64,000 bases of DNA from assembly GCA_947502145.1 (NCBI GenBank), contig CANMYO010000005.1:1-64000 (forward strand). The letters are read 5' to 3'. This stretch comes from an uncultured Paracoccaceae bacterium. Lineage in GTDB: Bacteria; Pseudomonadota; Alphaproteobacteria; Rhodobacterales; Rhodobacteraceae. The position numbers and the translations under genes are program-made. Shown here in pieces: positions 42,795-51,959 of the stretch. The notes under the pieces are model-generated. The model saw only the letters and a list, made by a program, of their open reading frames with translations, was not told where the DNA came from and made no database searches. The stretch's first letter is position 1. Each line of letters begins with the position of its first letter.

Positions 42795-44267
42795 GTGACA
42801 AACACGATGCCCCCCGCCCACCCCTTTGACGACGACAAATTGAAAGAGGAATGCGGCGTGTTTGGCGTCATCGGCGTGACCGATGCAGCCAACTTTGTAG
42901 CCCTTGGCCTGCATGCATTGCAACATCGTGGGCAAGAGGCGGGCGGGATCGTTACCTACCATGCTGACACGGGATTCAACCAAGCCCGACGCATGGGATT
43001 GGTGCGTGATAACTTCACCTCGCCGGCAATGATGGCACAACTGCCCGGCCAAATTGGCATGGGACATGTGCGATACTCGACCGCCGGTTCAAAAGGACAA
43101 ACCGCAATCCGCGACGTGCAACCGTTCTTTGGCGAGTTCTCGATGGGCGGCGCGGCGATCGCGCATAATGGCAATATCACCAATGCGCAGTCCCTGCGGC
43201 GGGAGTTGATCGAACGTGGCTCGATCTTTCAAAGCTCATCAGACAGTGAATGCATCATTCATCTGATGGCCCGCTCAATGGGCCGCAATATCCCTGACCG
43301 CATGGAAGAGGCATTACGCAAGGTCGAAGGCGCGTTTTCCGTGGTCGCAATGACCCGCACCAAGTTGCTTGGCTGCCGTGATCCCCTTGGGGTCCGTCCA
43401 CTGGTGCTGGGAAAAATCGGCGATGGTTGGGCGCTGGCCTCTGAAACCTGCGCGTTGGATATCATCGGCGCAGAATTCGTGCGCGAGATCAAACCGGGCG
43501 AGATGGTTGTGATCACCGCTGAAAAGGGCGTGCAAAGCCACTTTCCGTTCCGCCCCGCCAAATCGCGCTTTTGCATTTTCGAGCACGTCTATTTCAGCCG
43601 ACCAGATTCCTCGCTAGGTGGTCGTTCAGTTTATGAAACCCGCGAGGCGATTGGCCGGGAACTGGCAAAGGAAGCACCCGTTGAGGCGGACCTCGTCTGC
43701 CCGGTCCCAGACAGCGGAACGCCTGCGGCGATCGGCTTTAGCATTGAGAGCGGTATCCCCTATGCAATGGGCATCATCCGCAATCAATATATGGGTCGCA
43801 CCTTCATTGAGCCGACAGAACAGATCCGCAATATGGGTGTGCGCCTCAAGCTGAATGTGAACCGCGCGCTGATCAAGGGAAAGCGGGTCATTCTTGTGGA
43901 TGACAGCGTTGTGCGGGGCACCACCAGCCGCAAGATCAAGGAAATGATCCTGGATGCGGGCGCTGCCGAAGTCCATTTCCGGATTGCCTCGCCGCCGACC
44001 GCCTGGCCCTGTTTTTACGGCGTTGACACGCCGCAGCGCGAAAAGCTGCTGGCCGCAACAATGTCGGCAGACGAAATGTGCAACCATCTTGGCGTCGATA
44101 GTCTCAAGTTCATTTCACTGGATGGGCTTTACCGCGCGGTTGGTGAAGCCGATGGGCGTGATGCGGCGGCACCTGCCTATTGTGACGCGTGTTTTTCGGG
44201 TGAATACCCGATTGCCCCTGCAGACATGATTGAACAGGGATTTCAGGGGAAAGAAGCGGCCGAGTAA
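42795..44267 (+). CDS. purF: Amidophosphoribosyltransferase, Fe-S type
   Basis: 490 residues, first committed step of purine synthesis (PRPP plus glutamine). The N-terminal nucleophile Cys is at about residue 20 in KEECGVFGVIG, so a propeptide is removed. The glutaminase domain has GHVRYSTAGSKGQ; the PRPP loop is VILVDDSVVRGTTSRK. Four cysteines expected for a 4Fe-4S cluster (RFCIFEHVYFSRPDS, AWPCFYGVD, and CDACFSG) are present, so it is the B. subtilis-like type. GTG at 42795 has GGAG 9 bases before; ATG at 42807 is the alternative. It is preceded by a terminator. Confidence 0.96.
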   Translation: MTNTMPPAHPFDDDKLKEECGVFGVIGVTDAANFVALGLHALQHRGQEAGGIVTYHADTGFNQARRMGLVRDNFTSPAMMAQLPGQIGMGHVRYSTAGSKGQTAIRDVQPFFGEFSMGGAAIAHNGNITNAQSLRRELIERGSIFQSSSDSECIIHLMARSMGRNIPDRMEEALRKVEGAFSVVAMTRTKLLGCRDPLGVRPLVLGKIGDGWALASETCALDIIGAEFVREIKPGEMVVITAEKGVQSHFPFRPAKSRFCIFEHVYFSRPDSSLGGRSVYETREAIGRELAKEAPVEADLVCPVPDSGTPAAIGFSIESGIPYAMGIIRNQYMGRTFIEPTEQIRNMGVRLKLNVNRALIKGKRVILVDDSVVRGTTSRKIKEMILDAGAAEVHFRIASPPTAWPCFYGVDTPQREKLLAATMSADEMCNHLGVDSLKFISLDGLYRAVGEADGRDAAAPAYCDACFSGEYPIAPADMIEQGFQGKEAAE

Positions 44268-44281
44268 GGGATTTCGCGGTG

Positions 44282-45028
44282 TCAGCTTGCTTTGGCGCGG
44301 GTCTGCCTTGGTAGCCGACCCAGGCCCCTAACGACCAGCAAGCATCCGACCAGCAAACCAAAGGTTGCCGGCAAGGGCACCGGTGCGGGTGAAGCCGCCA
44401 TTGAATTGCGGACCCAGCTGCCGGGCGCGGCAAAATATTCACCTCGCAATGTCACTTCCTGTGGCGTTCCCTGAAATACCGTTTCGCCAAACATGGACCG
44501 ATGATAGCTCACCTGATCGTTGATCTGATAGATGGACAAATAGCCCGGAACGCTGTGAATGTACTTGCAGTTGAAGGCATCAATCTGCGCAGCCGCGTCA
44601 AACCGGATTGCACAGGAACTTTGTTGGACGGGCGTGTTCACGCCAAAAAGCGACAGCTGCGAAAACGGTGTGGTGCCCGCTAGTGGGTCAAATGCAGCAT
44701 TCAGTATGGCAACATCCCCCGCGCCATTTTGCAGGACCAGCTCTGTCGGAGCACCAAATTGGGAAGAGACCTGCAACGTATGGCCTGCCAGACGTTTCCC
44801 GAACAGCCGCTCATCAAACCGAAAGCTAAGCCTGGGCACCGCAACGGAACCGCGCGTGTAATTGAGAGATGACGGCCCTGCCCCGGTCGGATCGTCAAGC
44901 ACAAGATGGTCCCCGACAAAGTCAAATTGCCACAAACTCAGCATGCTTGCATTGGCAGCGCCTGCACTCAGCAAGACCGAAACACCCAGACAAAAACGGA
45001 AGACAAACGCAGACAAATAGCTGCCCAT
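44282..45028 (-). CDS. VPLPA-CTERM sorting-domain protein
   Basis: 248 residues. The signal peptide is SYLSAFVFRFCLGVSVLLSA with cleavage near AGAANAS. The end reads VPLPATFGLLVGCLLVVRGLG followed by a basic tail (RLPRQTRAK): a VPLPA-type sorting signal with a membrane segment and positive tail, recognised in Rhodobacterales by an exosortase that cuts near the motif. The middle 190 residues show no family I know. The start at 45028 was chosen as GAGG lies 6 bases upstream. It would be released or displayed at the surface. No exosortase gene is in the window. Confidence 0.82.
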   Translation of the reverse strand: MGSYLSAFVFRFCLGVSVLLSAGAANASMLSLWQFDFVGDHLVLDDPTGAGPSSLNYTRGSVAVPRLSFRFDERLFGKRLAGHTLQVSSQFGAPTELVLQNGAGDVAILNAAFDPLAGTTPFSQLSLFGVNTPVQQSSCAIRFDAAAQIDAFNCKYIHSVPGYLSIYQINDQVSYHRSMFGETVFQGTPQEVTLRGEYFAAPGSWVRNSMAASPAPVPLPATFGLLVGCLLVVRGLGRLPRQTRAKAS

Positions 45029-45316
45029 CACATACCTCAATCACAAAATCTATGACGCGGAATATGCACATTTCGGACCGCGACACTACGAAAAAGGTAA
45101 ATAAATGGTAAACGCCCGCATGACGCCAGCGCTGGATCAGCAGCGCCGTCGCCGGCATGCGAGGATCAATCCGTTCATGATGCCGATTGGGAAGATCGGC
45201 CTGCAGCTCGGCTGAAATCAGCCTGATTTCGAAAGAATGGTGCGCGCCGTCTTGGCATATCCAGAGACAGGTGCCACATCGCCCAGCGAAACTGCCCTGT
45301 TGCAATGTGATTCCAA

Positions 45317-45574
45317 ATGACAACCGAAACTACGCCCTTCGTCGCGCAAACGGCGTCCATTCCTGATGCGCTTCCCCTGCATGAAGTGAGCCTTTTGGGG
45401 CTGTTTGGCGGGCCCGAAGATCAATCAGCCCTGTTGCGAAACCCGGCCGGCGACGTCGCGATGGTCAAGACGGGTGATAGGGTCTTCGGACTGACCGTCA
45501 TCGCCATGAACGATGCATCCGTGCAGTTCCGCGATGAGCGGGGCCGTGACGGAACATTGTCGATCCCTCACTGA
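45317..45574 (+). CDS. Small protein resembling a GspC/PilP-like domain
   Basis: 85 residues. VSLLGLFGGPEDQSALLRNPAGDV then VKTGDRVFGLTVIAMNDASV has the beta-rich look and spacing of the homology region of type II secretion GspC or PilP (LLG-x-F, ALLR, V-x-x-GD-x-V). There is no signal peptide or membrane segment, so it is not a complete GspC. It sits 35 bases before an SDR gene on the same strand. The resemblance is suggestive only. A real gene is supported by composition and a plausible terminal structure. Confidence 0.5.
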   Translation: MTTETTPFVAQTASIPDALPLHEVSLLGLFGGPEDQSALLRNPAGDVAMVKTGDRVFGLTVIAMNDASVQFRDERGRDGTLSIPH

Positions 45575-45609
45575 TTGCCTTTCTTCTGCGCTGCACCTAA
45601 AGGACTGTC

Positions 45610-46254
45610 ATGACCAAAACAGCTCTTATCACTGGTGCATCCCGTGGCCTTGGTGCTGCGCTTGCGACCTTGCTCGCCCCGGAATTTCACGTCATCGCGG
45701 TTGCCAAGACAACCGGTGCGCTGGAAGAACTTGATGATGCAATCCAAGCGAAGGGCGGGCACGCCACGCTGGCACCAATGGACATTACAGTCGATGAGGC
45801 AATGCAGCAGCTTTGCCGCGGCATTTTTGACCGGTGGGGTAAGCTTGATCTGTGGATGCATACGGCGGTCCATGCGGCCCCTCTTGCGCCGGCGGGGCAT
45901 ATAGGTGGCGGTGACCTAAAGAAATCAATTTCCGTCAATATCACCGCGACACAACGTCTGATCGGATATGTTGGACCGTTGCTGGGCCAAACGGGCCAAG
46001 CGGTGTTCTTTGATGATCCGCGAGCAGGTGGGCAGTTCTTTGGCGCTTATGGCGCAACCAAGGCGGCGCAAACGGCACTGGCAAAAAGCTGGCAGGCAGA
46101 ATCTCAAAAGACCGGCCCAAAGGTATCGGTGTTATCGCCCGCGCCAATGGCGACCGCGACACGCGCCCGTTTCTATCCCGGCGAAGACCGCGATGCCCTG
46201 ACCAGCTGTACAGATGAGGCGGCGCGCCTTTGGGCCAAACTGACGGACCAGTAA
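45610..46254 (+). CDS. SDR family NAD(P)-dependent oxidoreductase
   Basis: 214 residues, classical short-chain dehydrogenase fold with TGASRGLGAALATLL (nucleotide-binding) and the catalytic Tyr-Lys in FFGAYGATKAAQTALAK (Y-x3-K). The catalytic Ser position reads VFFDDP, without a Ser, so activity may be altered. Length is short for the family, with the substrate loop reduced. The ATG follows AAAGGACTGTC. Substrate unknown. Confidence 0.8.
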   Translation: MTKTALITGASRGLGAALATLLAPEFHVIAVAKTTGALEELDDAIQAKGGHATLAPMDITVDEAMQQLCRGIFDRWGKLDLWMHTAVHAAPLAPAGHIGGGDLKKSISVNITATQRLIGYVGPLLGQTGQAVFFDDPRAGGQFFGAYGATKAAQTALAKSWQAESQKTGPKVSVLSPAPMATATRARFYPGEDRDALTSCTDEAARLWAKLTDQ

Positions 46255-46449
46255 AAAGACCTGACTGTCCTGTATCGGGGACCTGCGCGAATCCGAAAAC
46301 CGGCCCAGGCGCACACATGCTCTGCGCACTCAAACCAATTCGTCCGTGAACTGACTCCCCGCTGCCACAGGCGGAATCTTCGCCCCTTGGTGTTATTGGC
46401 AATGCCAGCGGAGCGGCCTACAAAAACGTATCCCGAATTGAGGCAAACG

Positions 46450-47235
46450 ATGCGCATCCTGATTACAAACGACGACGGGATAAACGCCCCCGGCCTGGAC
46501 ATTCTGCATGACATTGCAACAGAAGTTGCCGGTAAGGGCGGTGAGGTCTGGACCGTTGCCCCGGCATTTGAACAATCCGGTGTTGGGCATTGCATCAGTT
46601 ACACCCATCCAACCATGTTGGCCAAACTGGACGATAAGCGCTTTGCTGCGGAAGGGTCGCCTGCCGATTGTGTTCTGGCTGGCATCTATGAAGTCTTGGG
46701 TGGAACCAAGCCCGATCTCATTCTTTCGGGCATCAACCGAGGGAACAATGCGGCAGACAATACGCTTTATTCCGGGACAATCGGGGCCGCGATCGAGGGT
46801 GCGCTGCAACATGTCCCATCCATTGCGCTGTCGCAGTTCTATGGCCCCGGGAACGTTGAACTGGACAACCCGTTTGAAGCCGCCGCAGCGCATGGTGTAG
46901 CCTGCGTTCGCACCCTGCTGGAAAAAGGCCATTGGGGCGGTGAGGCCTACCAAACATTCTACAACGTGAACTTTCCACCGGTGCCAGCAGACCAGGTCAA
47001 AGGGACAAAGGTCGTCGCCCAGGGATGGCGGTCTGAAACAAGCTTCAGCGTTGAAAGTCAGATCGCCCCTAACAGCCGCACATTTCTATGGGTCAAAGGT
47101 GGCCCACAACATTTGCCGACCGCGCCTGGCACAGATGTGCACGCCAATATTGCCGGCTACACGTCGGTGACACCCATGCGCGCAGACCTTACAGATCAGG
47201 CCGCACTCGACGCGCTGCGGGATATCTTTGAATGA
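46450..47235 (+). CDS. surE: 5'/3'-nucleotidase SurE
   Basis: 261 residues, metal-dependent phosphatase of nucleoside monophosphates in stationary-phase survival. The metal-binding [16 protein letters not shown] is at the start, and [27 protein letters not shown] contains the conserved Ser-Asn motif. Length is standard. The ATG at 46450 is preceded by GAGGCAAACG; the 21 codons upstream do not resemble the family. It overlaps pcm by 4 bases in a surE-pcm-nlpD operon. Confidence 0.95.
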   Translation: MRILITNDDGINAPGLDILHDIATEVAGKGGEVWTVAPAFEQSGVGHCISYTHPTMLAKLDDKRFAAEGSPADCVLAGIYEVLGGTKPDLILSGINRGNNAADNTLYSGTIGAAIEGALQHVPSIALSQFYGPGNVELDNPFEAAAAHGVACVRTLLEKGHWGGEAYQTFYNVNFPPVPADQVKGTKVVAQGWRSETSFSVESQIAPNSRTFLWVKGGPQHLPTAPGTDVHANIAGYTSVTPMRADLTDQAALDALRDIFE

Positions 47236-47870
47236 TTGATGCCCAAACCAAGATGCAGTTTCTTTATGCGCTCCGCTCAAAGGGTGTAACGGACGCACGT
47301 GTCTTGACGGCAATGGAGGTTGTGGACCGGGCCGCCTTTGTCAAAGGCATATTCGCGGACCGCGCCTACGAAGACATGCCTTTGCCGATTTCCTGCGGCC
47401 AGACCATCAGCCAACCTTCGGTTGTTGGCATCATGACGCAGGCGCTGGATGTGCAACCTCGGCACAAGGTCCTCGAAGTCGGGACAGGGTCCGGGTATCA
47501 GGCCGCGATCCTGGCGCAGCTGGCCCGCCGCGTCTACACCGTGGATCGTTACCGACGGCTGGTCAAAGAGGCGCAAACGATCTTTGACGCGCAAAAGATT
47601 TCAAACATCACTGCCTTTACCGCTGACGGTAGTCACGGCTTGCAGGAGCAGGCCCCTTTCGACCGCATCTTGTTGACAGCCGCCGCTGAGGATCCACCCG
47701 GCCCGCTCTTGGCGCAATTGCGCTTGGGCGGTATCATGGTGCTACCTGTTGGGCAGTCGGATGCCGTGCAAAGCCTGATCCGTGTGACCCGAACGGATAA
47801 CGGATTTGAATATGAAGAGTTGCGCCATGTGCGCTTTGTCCCCTTGCTAGAAGGGATCGGACAGGACTAG
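47232..47870 (+). CDS. pcm: Protein-L-isoaspartate O-methyltransferase
   Basis: 212 residues, repairs isoaspartyl residues in damaged proteins with S-adenosylmethionine. The class-specific segment [20 protein letters not shown] and the SAM-binding loop [19 protein letters not shown] are both clear. Length is as expected. Its start overlaps the surE stop; a hairpin (47883-47903) separates it from nlpD. Confidence 0.94.
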   Translation: MIDAQTKMQFLYALRSKGVTDARVLTAMEVVDRAAFVKGIFADRAYEDMPLPISCGQTISQPSVVGIMTQALDVQPRHKVLEVGTGSGYQAAILAQLARRVYTVDRYRRLVKEAQTIFDAQKISNITAFTADGSHGLQEQAPFDRILLTAAAEDPPGPLLAQLRLGGIMVLPVGQSDAVQSLIRVTRTDNGFEYEELRHVRFVPLLEGIGQD

Positions 47871-47882
47871 AACCACACAAAG

Positions 47883-47903
47883 CGCCCCGGTCAACAAGGG
47901 GCG
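47883..47903 (+). terminator. Hairpin in the pcm-nlpD spacer
   Basis: CGCCCC, loop GGTCAACAA, GGGGCG: a 6-bp GC stem 12 bases after the pcm stop. There is no T tract, so it is more probably a stabilising or attenuating structure than a full terminator. Confidence 0.4.
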
Positions 47904-47928
47904 ATGGACGGTACAGGAGAGCAGAGCA

Positions 47929-49116
47929 ATGACACGGACTTCACTGCGTTTAACGCTGACTACGGGCGTAATTGGCCTCTTGGCAGCCTGCGAGGGCGGA
48001 TTGCCCGACTTTGACCTGCGCGACCTTGGCAATGGGTTTGACACCTCTCAGGCGGTTGCAAACCTTCCCGACCGCCCGCAGCCCGACAACCGGGGCGTTA
48101 TTTCCTATCCAACCTATCAGGTTGTCGTCGCGCAATCGGGCGACACGGTGACCACTGTCGCAACCCGCCTTGGCCTGAACACCGGTGAGCTTGCCCGGTT
48201 CAACGGGATTGCTCCGGATGATGCATTGCGGGCCGGTGAGTTGATCGCCCTGCCCTCGCGCGTCGCTGAACCTTCGCCCGCGACCGGCGCGACAACAACC
48301 GGGCCACTGGATGTCGCAACCATCGCAACGACAGCGCTTGACCGTGCCGATGCGCAAACGCAGGGCAGACCTTCGCCAACTGCGTCAGCCACCGCACAGG
48401 CCACAACCGCAAGACCACTTGGCGCAGAACCAGTGCGCCACCGCGTCAAACGTGGAGAAACGGTATTTTCCATTGCGCGCCTTTACGACGTACCGGTTTC
48501 CAATATTGCGGAATGGAACGGTCTTGGCTCCGATCTTACCATTCGCGAGGGATCCTTCGTACTGGTTCCGCAAGGCAGCGGCCCGGCCCCCAGCGCAGCG
48601 GCCCCGTCCCCGGTACCAGAACCCGGTGTTGGAACACCGACGCCTGTTCCGCCAAGTTCCACGACGCCGTTGCCTGATGAAACGCCCCCAGTTGCGAGCG
48701 CGCCAAGCGCAGCACCCGCAGCACCCGACATCGGCACGCCAACCGCGCCAGCGCCGGCGGCTGATACGGCCGTGCTTGCCTCTCCCGTTAATGGCAACAT
48801 CATCCGCGCCTATGCTGCAGGTCGGAACGAGGGTATCGACATCGGTGTGCCCGCAGGAACTTCGGTCAAGGCAGCGGATGCAGGCACGGTCGCCGCGGTG
48901 ACGACTGATACCAACGCGGTCGCGATTGTTGTGATCAAACATGCGGGCAATCTGCTCACGGTTTACACAAACATCGAAGATCTGAGCGTCGCGAAGGGCG
49001 CCAACGTCAGTCGCGGTCAGACGATTGGCAAGGTGCGCGAAGGCAGCCCGAGCTTTTTGCACTTCGAAACCCGTCGGGGTTTGCAATCTGTTGATCCAAC
49101 AACGCTGTTACCTTAG
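47929..49116 (+). CDS. nlpD: NlpD-like LysM/LytM envelope protein, degenerate peptidase site
   Basis: 395 residues. A lipoprotein-type N terminus (GVIGLLAACEG, with Cys after LLAA) is followed by two LysM peptidoglycan-binding repeats (QVVVAQSGDTVTTVATRLGL and HRVKRGETVFSIARLYDVP), a Pro/Ala/Thr-rich linker and a C-terminal M23-like domain. The M23 zinc ligands are mostly lost: the first His is Asn (GRNEGIDIGV) and the H-x-H pair has become FLHFE. Like NlpD and EnvC in E. coli it probably activates a cell-wall amidase at division instead of cutting peptidoglycan itself. It closes the surE-pcm operon. Confidence 0.9.
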   Translation: MTRTSLRLTLTTGVIGLLAACEGGLPDFDLRDLGNGFDTSQAVANLPDRPQPDNRGVISYPTYQVVVAQSGDTVTTVATRLGLNTGELARFNGIAPDDALRAGELIALPSRVAEPSPATGATTTGPLDVATIATTALDRADAQTQGRPSPTASATAQATTARPLGAEPVRHRVKRGETVFSIARLYDVPVSNIAEWNGLGSDLTIREGSFVLVPQGSGPAPSAAAPSPVPEPGVGTPTPVPPSSTTPLPDETPPVASAPSAAPAAPDIGTPTAPAPAADTAVLASPVNGNIIRAYAAGRNEGIDIGVPAGTSVKAADAGTVAAVTTDTNAVAIVVIKHAGNLLTVYTNIEDLSVAKGANVSRGQTIGKVREGSPSFLHFETRRGLQSVDPTTLLP

Positions 49117-49135
49117 GTCGGCACGCCTATTGAAC

Positions 49136-49975
49136 TTATGACAACGTGACGCCACGCCGGCCAGCGAGGTCGGTAAAGTATTGCCAGGCAACCCGACCTG
49201 ATCTGCTGCCGCGGGTGGCCTGCCATTCGATCGCCTCTGCGCGCAGGGTCTCGTCTGAAATGACGACGCCAAACGCATCGCAATATCCCCGGATCATCGC
49301 GAGATACTCGTCCTGGTCGCAGGGATGAAACCCCAGCCAAAGGCCAAAACGATCAGACAAAGAAACCTTTTCTTCAACAGCTTCTGCCGGTGAAATCGCG
49401 GTTGATCGTTCGTTCTCAATCATGTCCCGCGGCATCAGATGCCTTCGGTTCGATGTCGCATAAAGAACCACGTTGTCGGGTCGCCCCTCGATTCCGCCAT
49501 CCAAAACCGCCTTAAGCGATTTGTAATGGGCATCGTCATGGCTGAACGAGAGATCATCGCAGAACAGCACGAAACGTTCTGGTGCCTCGCGCAGCAAAGC
49601 AAGGCAACGCCCAATGCTTGGTAGATCCTCACGTTGGATCTCAATCATCTTGAGGGCGTTGTATTCCGCCTGAACTGCGCCGTGTATCGCCTTTACAAGG
49701 CTGGATTTTCCCATCCCGCGGGCACCCCAAAGCAGGGCGTTGTTGGCAGGCATTCCAGCGGCAAATCGCCGGGTATTGGCGAGCAAAGTATCGCGAGACC
49801 TGTCAATCCCCACAAGCAGTTCAACAGCAACGCGATTGACTTTGGCAATCGGTTCCAGTCGGTCGGGATCCGCATGCCACACAAAGGCCGTCGCGGCCGT
49901 GAAATCCGGAGCCTTTGCAGGGGGTGGTGACAAGCGCTCCAACGCGTCTGCAATCCTGTCGAGCGGATCACTCAT
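49136..49975 (-). CDS. DUF815 family ATPase
   Basis: 279 residues, AAA+-like. Walker A GARGMGKSSLVKA (near residues 84-96) and Walker B FVLFCDDLSFSHDD are clear, followed by VVLYATSNRRHLMP and a sensor-like arginine region. DUF815 proteins are widespread but functionally uncharacterised. Its ATG overlaps the tatC stop (ATGA), so it is the last gene of a tatABC operon in this organism. It converges on nlpD with a 19-base gap. A role in Tat export is possible by position only. Confidence 0.88.
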   Translation of the reverse strand: MSDPLDRIADALERLSPPPAKAPDFTAATAFVWHADPDRLEPIAKVNRVAVELLVGIDRSRDTLLANTRRFAAGMPANNALLWGARGMGKSSLVKAIHGAVQAEYNALKMIEIQREDLPSIGRCLALLREAPERFVLFCDDLSFSHDDAHYKSLKAVLDGGIEGRPDNVVLYATSNRRHLMPRDMIENERSTAISPAEAVEEKVSLSDRFGLWLGFHPCDQDEYLAMIRGYCDAFGVVISDETLRAEAIEWQATRGSRSGRVAWQYFTDLAGRRGVTLS

Positions 49976-50955
49976 GATTTAGGCGCATCCGCCGCATCAT
50001 CCGCCACAGCGCTGTCGTCGTCATCATCATCATCCAGATCAAACAGGCTTTCGCCCTCGCCGATGATGCCTTCCTTGCGGGCTGCTCTGTCCTTGCGACG
50101 TTCGACCCCGGCGACGAGGTGAATCGAAATCTCGTATAGGCCATAGACGACAACAAACAGGATCAGCTGGGTCGTAACATCCGGTGGTGTCACCAGCGCA
50201 GCCACCAGAAGGATGCCAACAACGGCGTATTTTCGCACCTGCCGCAACCCGCGTGACGATGCCAAGCCTGCAGTTCCCATCAGTGTCAGCAAGACAGGAA
50301 GCTGAAAGCAAATGCCAAATGCGACGATCATTTTCAATGTAATATCAAGGGTTTCATTGACCTTGCCGTTAAAGACAATGTCAATGCCGTCAGCGCGTGG
50401 TTGCGAAATCTCACTTGGCACCGCCGCGCCGGGCAGCAGCCCGGCACCATCGGAGGGCGGCTGGAAATTCTCTGCAACAAAAGCCTGAAACATCGACGGC
50501 AGATCGGCGAAGCCTAGAAAGAAAGCCATTGCAAGCGGAACAACGACGTAATGGGCAAATGCTGCCCCAAGAATAAACAACACGGGGCTTGATATGATGA
50601 ACGGCAGAAACGCCGCTTTTTCATTTTTGTAGAGCCCTGGGGCAACAAACCGCCAAAGCTGATGTGCAATAAACGGAAACGAAATCGCGAGGCCACCCAC
50701 CATGGAAATCCTGATGAGCGTAAAGAAATACTCTTGCGGCGCGGTGTATTGCATGACCGGATTCGGGTTGCCGAGGCTGCGCATCGTACGTTCGATCGGT
50801 TGCAACAGGAAATCGAGGATTGCACTGCCAAAGGTGAAGCAAATGACCATACCGACAACAAATGCAAGCACAGAGCGGATCAGTCGGGTGCGCAGTTCGG
50901 TCAAATGTTCGAGCAATGGCGCGGCGCTGTCGTCGATTTCTTCAGTCGAGCTCAT
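49972..50955 (-). CDS. tatC: Twin-arginine translocase subunit TatC with an acidic tail
   Basis: 327 residues, six membrane segments; recognises twin-arginine signal peptides. LLEHLTELRTRLIRSVLAFV at the start and SFPFIAHQLWRFVAPGLYKNEK are signature TatC regions, the former with the essential Glu. The family is usually 240-280 residues; here a loop insert between segments (near 170-205, QPPSDGAGLLPGAAVPSE) and a cytoplasmic C-terminal tail of about 40 residues, ending in a run of seven Asp (LFDLDDDDDDDSAVADD), lengthen it. It overlaps tatB and DUF815 genes by 4 bases each. Confidence 0.95.
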   Translation of the reverse strand: MSSTEEIDDSAAPLLEHLTELRTRLIRSVLAFVVGMVICFTFGSAILDFLLQPIERTMRSLGNPNPVMQYTAPQEYFFTLIRISMVGGLAISFPFIAHQLWRFVAPGLYKNEKAAFLPFIISSPVLFILGAAFAHYVVVPLAMAFFLGFADLPSMFQAFVAENFQPPSDGAGLLPGAAVPSEISQPRADGIDIVFNGKVNETLDITLKMIVAFGICFQLPVLLTLMGTAGLASSRGLRQVRKYAVVGILLVAALVTPPDVTTQLILFVVVYGLYEISIHLVAGVERRKDRAARKEGIIGEGESLFDLDDDDDDDSAVADDAADAPKS

Positions 50956-51527
50956 GCAGGATCACTCTTCTTCGCTTTCGCCGTGGTTTTTGGCTTACTG
51001 GCCGCTTTGCGTTTGGCAGCAGTCTTAGGCTTGGCGGTGCCCTTTGGTTTGGTGGCTTTGGGTTTGGGTTTCGCGGCGGTCTTGGCCGTCTGGCCCGTCT
51101 TGGGTGTCGTCGATGCCTTTGATTTTGTCGCGGGTGCAGATGTTGCCTCCGCCGCCCCCTCTTTGGCTTTCCGCTCTGTTGCGGCTTTGGCGGCCGCCTC
51201 CGTCATCCGGTCCTTCGCGGCCTGACGCTCGGCCGATAACTTGGCAGTTTCCGAACCGGGCTTGATCGTTGACATTGCCGCCTCGCGTACCTTGTTGGCA
51301 CCGAATTTCTGTGGATTTGCAGCGGATTGCAATGTCTTGCTAATCTCGTTCACACCGGATTCGTCCGCCGCAGCATTCATTGCGCGCGAAAATTCCTGCG
51401 CCATGCGACGCGCCTTGCCAGTGAATTCACCAGCGGACCGGAACAGTTTTGGCAGATCCTTTGGGCCCACAACGATGAGCGCAACAATGCCGATCACTGC
51501 CATTTCGCTCGCACCAAGGCCGAACAT
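50952..51527 (-). CDS. tatB: Sec-independent translocase TatB with long Lys/Ala/Pro tail
   Basis: 191 residues. MFGLGASEMAVIGIVALIVVGPKDLPKLFRS is the conserved N-terminal membrane helix and hinge with its GPKDLP. An amphipathic helix follows. The last 90 residues are Lys/Ala/Thr/Pro-rich (ATKSKASTTPKTGQTAKTA and similar), strongly basic. TatB binds signal peptides with TatC. The tail composition is unlike the acidic tail of its neighbour TatC and matches the HU-like extension at 2354 in style. Confidence 0.94.
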   Translation of the reverse strand: MFGLGASEMAVIGIVALIVVGPKDLPKLFRSAGEFTGKARRMAQEFSRAMNAAADESGVNEISKTLQSAANPQKFGANKVREAAMSTIKPGSETAKLSAERQAAKDRMTEAAAKAATERKAKEGAAEATSAPATKSKASTTPKTGQTAKTAAKPKPKATKPKGTAKPKTAAKRKAASKPKTTAKAKKSDPA

Positions 51528-51548
51528 TGGCGGTTCCTCCGGCCCGGA

Positions 51549-51761
51549 TCAGGCTTTGTCTTTTTCGTTTTCAGGTGTCACATCGCGGGCTTCTGCAACG
51601 CTGTCTTCGATTTCGGCTTTGCCATCATCGACGCCCTTCTTGAACGCGGTAATCCCTTTGCCCACCTCGCCCATCAGTGACGAAATCTTGCCGCGTCCAA
51701 ACAGAACCAGCACCACGACAGCGATCAGCAAAAGCCCCATCGGGCCAATGTTGTTGAGCAT
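51549..51761 (-). CDS. tatA: Sec-independent translocase TatA
   Basis: 70 residues, the pore-forming subunit. Single membrane helix [20 protein letters not shown], with the conserved FGRGK hinge, then the amphipathic helix [19 protein letters not shown] and an acidic tail. Length is normal. The ATG is preceded by AAGGAGAATTCAA. It starts the tatA-tatB-tatC-DUF815 operon, with the promoter in the 198-base gap shared with the divergent regulator gene. Confidence 0.95.
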   Translation of the reverse strand: MLNNIGPMGLLLIAVVVLVLFGRGKISSLMGEVGKGITAFKKGVDDGKAEIEDSVAEARDVTPENEKDKA

Positions 51762-51898
51762 TTGAATTCTCCTTGTTCAGGGCGACGCCCATGCAAACCA
51801 ATGGTCCCTAAATAGGCTTCTGATTGGCACAATGGAAGCGGGAACACGGGTGATTGATGGGCGTATTGTCCTTTTTTTCAAAGAATTTTGCCAACTTG

Positions 51899-51932
51899 TG
51901 ACAAATACTTGTCAGTTGCCAGCTTTTTGTCA
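51899..51932 (+). promoter_or_regulatory. TGACAA-N4-TTGTCA dyad before the WYL regulator
   Basis: A perfect 6-bp inverted repeat TGACAA-ATAC-TTGTCA (51899-51914), with an extra TTGTCA half-site at 51927-51932, 28 bases before the ATG of the WYL regulator. Probable autoregulatory operator; it also lies within the divergent region to tatA. Confidence 0.5.
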
Positions 51933-51959
51933 AAATGGACCGAATTAGATGGGAATCAG

